DNA from: Carallia brachiata
Taxonomy: Eukaryota > Streptophyta > Magnoliopsida > Malpighiales > Rhizophoraceae
Assembly (NCBI GenBank): GCA_021464245.1
Contig: JADCRB010000043.1
Location: 3,545,480-3,609,479 of the forward strand
Reading direction: 5' to 3'
Length of the DNA stretch: 64,000 nt
In this document: one piece after another, positions 57,938-64,000 of the stretch
Layout: each line of letters starts with the position of its first letter
How positions within the stretch are numbered: position 1 is the first letter of the stretch
Program-made: the position numbers and the translations under genes
The notes under the pieces: generated by a model
Seen by the model: only the letters and a program-made list of their open reading frames with translations
Told to the model about the DNA's origin: nothing
Database searches by the model: none

Positions 57938-60900
57938 TTAGTCAGTCACAACACTCCGATCTGCATCATTGACACTGGAATCATCCGTTTGGCCAGGACC
58001 AGAAGGAATGGGATGCAAGTCTGTGAAACCGACATCATCATCCGCATAGTCGGATGCTGAGCTAGCATCGATATCCTTTTCTGGACATTCAAGTTGAACA
58101 CATTCGGGAACTTCACCGCTGTAATTATCAAAGTCGTGCATCCTATTGGAGAACGCCAAATCTTCTCTCTTTACAACATTTAAAACAAACCCATTATGAA
58201 CCCTCTCGGGTTGCAAAAGATCACCTTCAGTAACCGTAATGCTAGCACCATTCATAGGTGTTCTACTGCTAAAATCCCTTGGATCGTGCTCACTTTCAGA
58301 ACTTCTATCTGGCGTTGTCACCCTAGAGCTCTGATTATATGGATCCCTGCCTACAGGAGAGTTGGGATAAACAGTTAGCCCTTTGTTCTGTTCGGTGTCA
58401 AGATCCAGATTGTGGACAAAGTCGATAAACTTATTCGCGGAAGTAGTCCTCATCAATGGCCCACCAGATCTCGTCCAAGATACATCTGCACTTTCTGACT
58501 CACTGTCACTTCCATCATGTGCATTGTGTTGGGCGGCCCGCACATTTCTACCATTAAGTGTTCCTCCTCCAGGTCCACCAACTCCTTGATGGAATGTAGA
58601 AGCAACATCAACGAGGAGGTCTTCTTCAATTGAGCCGGTTGAGTTCTCTCGAGCAATGCAGTTCCAAGAAGGAATTCTTCTTGAAGCACTGAACCTTGCA
58701 GTGCTGGTGACTGCACTGCCGAGGCCATGAGATGCAGCAGCAGCAGCTCTTTCCGCACTCCTTTTGAGCCTGCGCATGTGGTTGAGGATAGCAACACACT
58801 CATCAAGTGCAAGCTCAATGCCACAATTAGCTTTTATTGCGGAAAGCTTCTCCCAAGTGCACCTTCTCCCTTGGTTGGCTGCCTTTTGAAGCTCCAAATG
58901 AGTTGGGTTCTGTATGATTTTTGAGTACTGCACATAAAAAAAGGACAGGTTCAGACGTGACCAGGTGAACAAAACTTGAAAACAAGGATTTGACCGAGTA
59001 AGTTAAACTGGTTAAAGTTTTTATTTTAACCATGCCTCATTCTCTTCAAATGCCCAACAAATTTCTATCCTTCCCGATTTGAGATCCCAACTTAATTATC
59101 ACTCTGGTTAAGTTGTTGCTGACTGAATCACACAAGAAGTACCTGAGAAAGTGTAGCAGGCATAACAACAGTAACGTCACCCTCCCAATCTTGAGCAAAA
59201 AGCTTGGCAAGTCCCCCCAGTGGAAAACCGAGTTCCAAAACCTGATTGAATCTATGTTTTACCTCCATCTCTGTAAGTTGAGCAAGCTACAAGTTTAAAA
59301 CCAAATGATTCAATGAGAACTGATACAAGGAAGCACAGAAAAATAAGTGTTGGAAGGAAAAAAAAAAAAACAATTGTGTACTCAATCTTGAAGCAAGCAA
59401 TAAACCAGCAGATCTCTATATCAAAATATTTTTAGGTTAGAAGCATACTTTACAAGGTAGGAACAATTCATTGGTAACCCACAAAGAATAACCGACTCTG
59501 ACGGCCGTCCTCATGGATAGATAAAATGAACTAATTTAAAATCCCAAAAAGTAAGGTATTTGGCAAAAGGAAAAGTCTCATTAATGGACCTTAAAAGGTC
59601 ATTCTTAATGTTTAGACTATTAGAGATCACTCATTCCTAATCTTTTTAAGCTATCAGGCATTTTTTCCTATGGCTGTTTGCTTGAGATTATGTAATGAGC
59701 CCACTATTCACTGAAGCTGTAATCCCAATTATAATGGGCCAGGGAAAGTCAAAAAGCAGCTGATCTGAACGCTCATGACAGGGTCTATTCAAGCTGAACT
59801 TAGCCCCACTGCCACTGAAGCAAACTTTCAAATCTTTTATTAATGGGAAAACCTTCAGGTTATACAACAGGCCTTATGCCATGCCACTAAAAAGTATGAC
59901 AATCGAAATGCATTAGTTCATGCAACTATAATGTGCCTCTTTTCTGGGTGTTTCGGAGTTTGGGGGAAGGAAGGGATGCAGAAGGAGACATATTAGCTAT
60001 ATGCATACCTTGGCAGCAAAGTTACCACCACAAGCTCTCACAAACTCCTTCAGTCTCAACAATGGTGCAATGTGAGGATTTGCCTGGCTCACTATAAAAT
60101 GGTTCACATTGAAGAGTTCTTTCAATTGCATCATTGGCAGATCGACCTCCAAACTACCATCTCTCCATCGACGTGCAGACGTGCTTGATCCCTCCTCAGG
60201 ATCCAGATTAAAGGGCGGGTGGTAAGGAACAATTTCCCCACTCCTGTCCTTTGCCATTAATTCTTGTGCTTCAAAAAGGCCCGGGAAGGCACAAGAAGCA
60301 GTAACTGCACTCCATATGACGACATGAGGTGAGGTTAAGTAGTTAAGGCATCTAGGGGGTTCATGCTTCCTAGGAGAGCATACTGTGATCCCAAGAATTC
60401 GACCTGTCATGTCATAAGCTTCTTGAAATGTAAGATTACTTGTGAGATGCCTTAACATCCATTGCAACTGTCGGATCTCATGAAGAGCCCCTTGTGTCAT
60501 GACCCTCTTCACAACTGTAAATATTCCACCCATCTGACCAAAAAACTGTAATGAATGTAAAGAATCCTCAAAAAAACTTTGCAGCTCTGGCCAGGACCTA
60601 GTAGCAACAACAGAACACACAATCGATCCCACACTAGAACCAGCAATTATCCGGGGTAAAAGCTTATGCTCCACCAGTGTTTTAACCACGCCCACATGAA
60701 ACGCTCCAAGGGAAGCACCTCCACTCAAAAGCAAAGCTGTTCTTCCAAAGGCGTGTCTCGTTTCATGCATGAAAGAAAGCCTCTCTTCCAATGAAAGCTC
60801 CTCTGTGTTCGAGTCACAAACCATTTTTAGCTGAGTTGAGACCTCATCAATATATTCTTTAATAAGCTTAGGCACATGAAGCCTACCCTTGTGAAGCTCC

Positions 60901-61425
60901 GGGTTACACATATTACCAAGGTTTCTTATAAGATCAGCCCTCATACAGAAGATTATATCCCTGAGAGATCCTTCCTGCCGACGGTGTCCAAGCTCCTGTA
61001 GTTTGTTTCTCACTAATTCTACATCATAATGGTCTGATTCATTAATTTTTGGGGTCTCCTTTTCAAGCATCTTGGCAGCATGAGCCCACTCCTCATATGT
61101 TAATGCAGCTCTCATCATATTCCTCCAAAATTTCCTTCGATATGCCATCTCAGCTCTCATTTTTACATTTGTATATCGCTTCAACAAAAATGCAATTATT
61201 GTCACCATAGCCAATATCCCCTGCGGATTCCTTGGATGCAACCAAGAAAACATGGGTGGCAAAATCTTGCAATCTACGGATGTAACTCGACAAGGCAAGG
61301 TAAATTTGATGCCTCAAACGTGACATTGATTTGCACAGTAAGATCCTAAAAGCTAGGGTCCTACCAACGATTGTTGAGGGCCCGATTGAAAAAGGATCAA
61401 TATTGGCCTCATTACTAATATCCAT
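57938..61425 (-). CDS. SDP1: SDP1-type patatin-like triacylglycerol lipase (three exons, one frameshift)
   Basis: Exons on the minus strand: 61425-60009, 59286-59143, 58927-57938, about 849 residues. The start [16 protein letters not shown] is the conserved SDP1/SDP1-LIKE N-terminus. It hydrolyses triacylglycerol on oil bodies, supplying fatty acids for beta-oxidation. After a hydrophobic segment ([12 protein letters not shown]) comes the DUF3336 region ([20 protein letters not shown]). The patatin domain follows: the oxyanion turn SGGASLG (about residue 244), the nucleophile motif GSSVG (about 262-266) and the partner DG in RRWRDGS. The serine-rich C-tail is as in the family. Exon 1 contains one extra T in a T-run near 61252-61255, shifting HV into [10 protein letters not shown]; exon length (1417) also exceeds a multiple of three by one. 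I cannot separate SDP1 from SDP1-LIKE with certainty. Confidence 0.9.
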
Positions 61426-61482
61426 GTCTTGGCTAAAATATGAAGTTTGATTTTGAATGTAGCTGTCTGTAAGCTCTAGTTC

Positions 61483-61797
61483 CTGCAACTCAAAAACAAT
61501 TTTATCCACCAGAAAATTAAGTACAAGCAATCAAACTTAAAACTAATATCTATCTATAAATAACAAATAGACACCCCATTATATCAACTGGTTGCAACTT
61601 AATAATACATCGATCACAATCGTAAGCTACTCTGTGTGTCTTTTTTGATCTAATCTACAAGGAAAGGAAATAAAATAACAGCTGCACTCCTAGAAATCAG
61701 GATAATATTACAGGACATGGATATAAGCAACAAAATCCGACCTTTGATCAAGTTTCAGACTTGAAAATGTAATCAATAAAGCCCAGTGGATACTTAC
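61483..61797 (-). other. putative 5'-UTR intron of SDP1-type gene
   Basis: A strong donor GTAAGTATCC starts at 61797 after GAAGCTCCT, and an acceptor GTTGCAG ends at 61483, 57 bases upstream of the start codon. Confidence 0.6.
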
Positions 61798-61799
61798 AG

Positions 61800-63015
61800 G
61801 AGCTTCAATTCCTCAAATTTCCAGCAACACCAATGAAACCAGCCAAATGGGTAATCAACCCCAATCAAGCCCAGAACTTTAAGCCTTCAAAAACGAAGAA
61901 ACAACGCTATTCTACAGAGATATGGAATCAAAAGAACTTCCAAAAGGATATTCAAATCATTATCCAAAAAGAAAAAATTTTAATACCCACAAAAGAAACG
62001 AATTCAAGAATTCAAAGAAACCAAATTTGGAGAAACAAACCAGAAGAAGAAAGCCTGGAACTTATGTACAGAAGACGGAGACGATCAGAGAGTAAATTAA
62101 ATAGAAGAAGGAAAAGGAAAGATGACGGAAATTATTCGGATCTGCAAAGAGATAAAGAAAACGACAGGGTGACGCTGACGACGCACGTTTTTGGTGAGAA
62201 GATAGATCGCGGCTGGCATTCTGAACTCGGCGTTTCGGATAAACATGTCTCGTTCCTTTCAACAAAAAATTCAATGTACGCAAGAGGAGAAACCCAAAAA
62301 AAAAAAGAAACTGGTCAAAAAAAAAAAGAAAAAAGAAAGAGGGTCTTTGCTCTTAGAAGTTTCTAATTGCGGAAAATTGAGAGAGACATAGGATGAGGCG
62401 GTGGAAATTAGAGAATTTGAAAGTACACGTTTGTTTCCTTAATGTTCTTTTGATGAATTCCTATCAAAAAAAAAAAAATGTTCTTTTGATGAAATATTCT
62501 AAAAAAAAAAAAAATGTTCCTTTGATGAGCAATTGTTGTTGATGTTTTTTTTTTGGGTTTTTTTTTTAGCTTTTTTTTTTTTTTTGGGTATATTAATTGT
62601 TGGCTTCTTGTTGATGTGTTGCAATAATGGCATAAATTATATGAGATTCTGTGAATTTCAGTTTTGATATTTTAATGTATTAAATTAACACCCAATGTCA
62701 TGTGACTCCGTATAATTTTCATATCTTATTTGGACTTTGTGACCGTTTTGCTATTAAATAATTATGGAAAAGGAGAAATCTCGGAATAGATAACGCACTA
62801 ATAACATTGGAAGATTTCGTTTGTTTTGGGGTCAACGGTTGCCTATACTGTAAGATTGGAAAGCCACTTAATTGCGGTCCATTGGGCCTACAGATCAATC
62901 CATTTAAACATCGGCCTTCTAAGGGAGAATTTTCCATCCATAATGACCGAAAGGAGCAGTATTAAAGACGGCGATCTTCTGATCAGACCCTCATCTGTTT
63001 CGCCACGCGACTCAT
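61800..63015. other. leader and promoter region of SDP1-type gene
   Basis: First untranslated exon and promoter on the minus strand. The plus-strand open frame 61833-62366 is lysine-rich, antisense to this leader, and I do not consider it a gene. Poly-A and poly-T tracts occur at 62296-62335 and 62466-62586. Confidence 0.5.
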
Positions 63016-63028
63016 GGTTATCATTTGG

Positions 63029-63295
63029 TTTTTTTTTTTTTTCTTAAATATAAATTTTATTTTTTATTTTTTTTATAATGTAAATAATGATTTGTCGTAA
63101 TCGAGTCAAAAGATACTGTGCAAAATACCAATATCCCGATCCATACATATTAATAACCTTCGCATGGAGAATTTGGGTCCCAGTCCATACATATTGATAA
63201 CCTTCATATAGAAAATTTGGGAGTGAAGAGGATTGAACCCTCCACCACCCCATGAGAACAAAGCTCTCTTACCAACCAGACTAAGCCTGGTTTTC
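63029..63295 (-). mobile_element. tRNA-derived SINE with target duplication
   Basis: Minus strand, 267 bp. The start has an A-box-like TAGTCTGGTTGGTAAGAG, and GGTTCAATCC further in is a good B box, together an internal Pol III promoter. The end is a long A-tract (plus-strand T-run at 63029-63042) abutting the target duplication GGTTATCATTTGG (63016-63028) / GGTTGTCATTTGG (63296-63308). Inside, a unit CCATACATATT(A/G)ATAACCTTC is tandemly duplicated (about 63141 and 63183). Confidence 0.8.
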
Positions 63296-63308
63296 GGTTG
63301 TCATTTGG

Positions 63309-63979
63309 CTCTCAACTCTCCTGTCCAGCAAACGCTGTATTCTGTGAGAACCACTAAAACAATATCTAATGCAAACAATAAAACTCCCTATTAGACCTAA
63401 ATATCTAGCGCAGTAGTATGTATCTTGTCCACCAGTTGAGTGATACCATAGATGAGCCAGACTCTTGGCTTCAATAATTAGAGTGATTCTGGTACCAAAA
63501 ACAAATTAACGATAGACCTTAACATCTCAATCGTCAAAATTAGATTTGCAAAATTAACTGAATAACTTACAGTATATACAGAAGATATATACTCGTTACT
63601 TCAAGAGATCAACCAGTTTCAACTTTCAAACCCCGCCACAAACCTCTTCAGGCACATTTCGCTAGTCTCGCTCGATCTCTCCTCGCCTGTCAGATGTCAA
63701 CTTCATAAGCACGAATACATTGCAGCTGAGATCCATCAATTAACGGTTTAGTAAAAATGTGTAGCGTACAGAACCACAAAGGTTTATAGCCATCAATTCT
63801 GTTCCGTGGGGGAACAACAATTGAATCAAATATTCCGCACTGAATATTACAAAACTAAACCGCCTAAGAAACTATTGCATTGAGAACTAGATTTGGCAGA
63901 TGCAAAGTAACCAGAACTACTCGAGTTGCTGCAGTTGCCACAAAGTTAGTTACCCATTTTAACGTTATGTTCTTAGTAC
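63309..63979. other. right-edge region, probably 3' flank of a gene beyond the window
   Basis: No gene recognised. If the edge open frame is real, the right part is its 3' untranslated region. Confidence 0.3.
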
Positions 63980-64000
63980 CTACTCCTCTTCCTCTGAATC
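63980..64000 (-). CDS. possible C-terminal codons of a gene running off the window
   Basis: On the minus strand the window begins with codons for DSEEEE followed by TAG (63980-63982). An acidic tail before a stop is common in plant nuclear proteins, but six codons cannot establish a gene. Confidence 0.25.
   Translation of the reverse strand, partial: DSEEEE

Noticed and set aside
61833..62366. 177-codon plus-strand open frame, lysine and arginine rich
   Set aside because: It is antisense to the SDP1 leader, has low-complexity A-rich composition, no domain, and is explained by purine-rich leader DNA.
1..64000. CRISPR arrays, operons, bacterial promoters or organellar insertions
   Set aside because: The sequence is plant nuclear DNA; no regularly spaced short repeats and no plastid or mitochondrial gene stretch were seen.

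Overview
The window is nuclear DNA of a flowering plant, almost certainly a eudicot. Genes are split by short introns with GT...AG borders, intergenic DNA is very AT-rich, and all recognised genes have plant-type products. LTR retrotransposons, SINE-like retroposons and MITE-like inverted repeats are frequent. Three genes on the right, lycopene beta-cyclase (25051-26565), a PMT6-type methyltransferase (36793-40735) and a CML36-type EF-hand protein (50190-50879), correspond, as I recall the Arabidopsis map, to a small block of chromosome 3 (At3g10230, At3g10200, At3g10190). The block is therefore conserved euchromatin expanded by repeats.

Layout. 1-5.76 kb: a decayed or unresolved multi-exon locus with a tandem partial duplication. 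5.77-12.6 kb: a complete Ty3/gypsy chromovirus, flanked by a 5-bp target duplication (CACTT) but with a broken pol. 13.57-23.85 kb: two DUF247 (UPF0481) genes, each cut in its coding region by a young LTR element: a 700-bp TRIM-like element and a 5.2-kb Ty1/copia element. 25-28.8 kb: lycopene beta-cyclase, then a small two-exon gene with an MGCxxSK lipid-anchor start. 30.5-31.4 kb: a remnant of L-galactono-1,4-lactone dehydrogenase. 33.8-36.7 kb: a cluster of small repeats (TIR element, foldback element, GGGCC-rich repeat, SINE). 36.8-40.7 kb: the methyltransferase. 42.4-47.9 kb: a 2.7-2.9-kb tandem duplication, each copy with its own later insertions. 50.2-50.9 kb: CML36-like gene. 57.9-61.8 kb: an SDP1-type triacylglycerol lipase. 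63.0-63.3 kb: a SINE with target duplication. The right edge may hold the last codons of a further minus-strand gene.

The most striking structure is the DUF247 pair. The four half-genes and two elements are joined crosswise. The TRIM-like element sits between the N-terminal half of gene A and the inverted N-terminal half of gene B. The copia element sits between the inverted C-terminal half of A and the C-terminal half of B. The 5-bp target duplications are swapped in the same way: TCGCC belongs to A and GAGGG to B. Pairing by duplication restores an unbroken frame through both genes. So the 2.7-kb segment between the elements (or the whole 8.6-kb block) is inverted exactly at element ends. 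This is either an assembly misorientation or an unusual rearrangement.

A second theme is many single-base insertions and deletions, often at homopolymers, in otherwise well-conserved reading frames (PMT6-like, SDP1-like, both retroelements). This suggests residual sequencing error, so broken frames should be read with caution.
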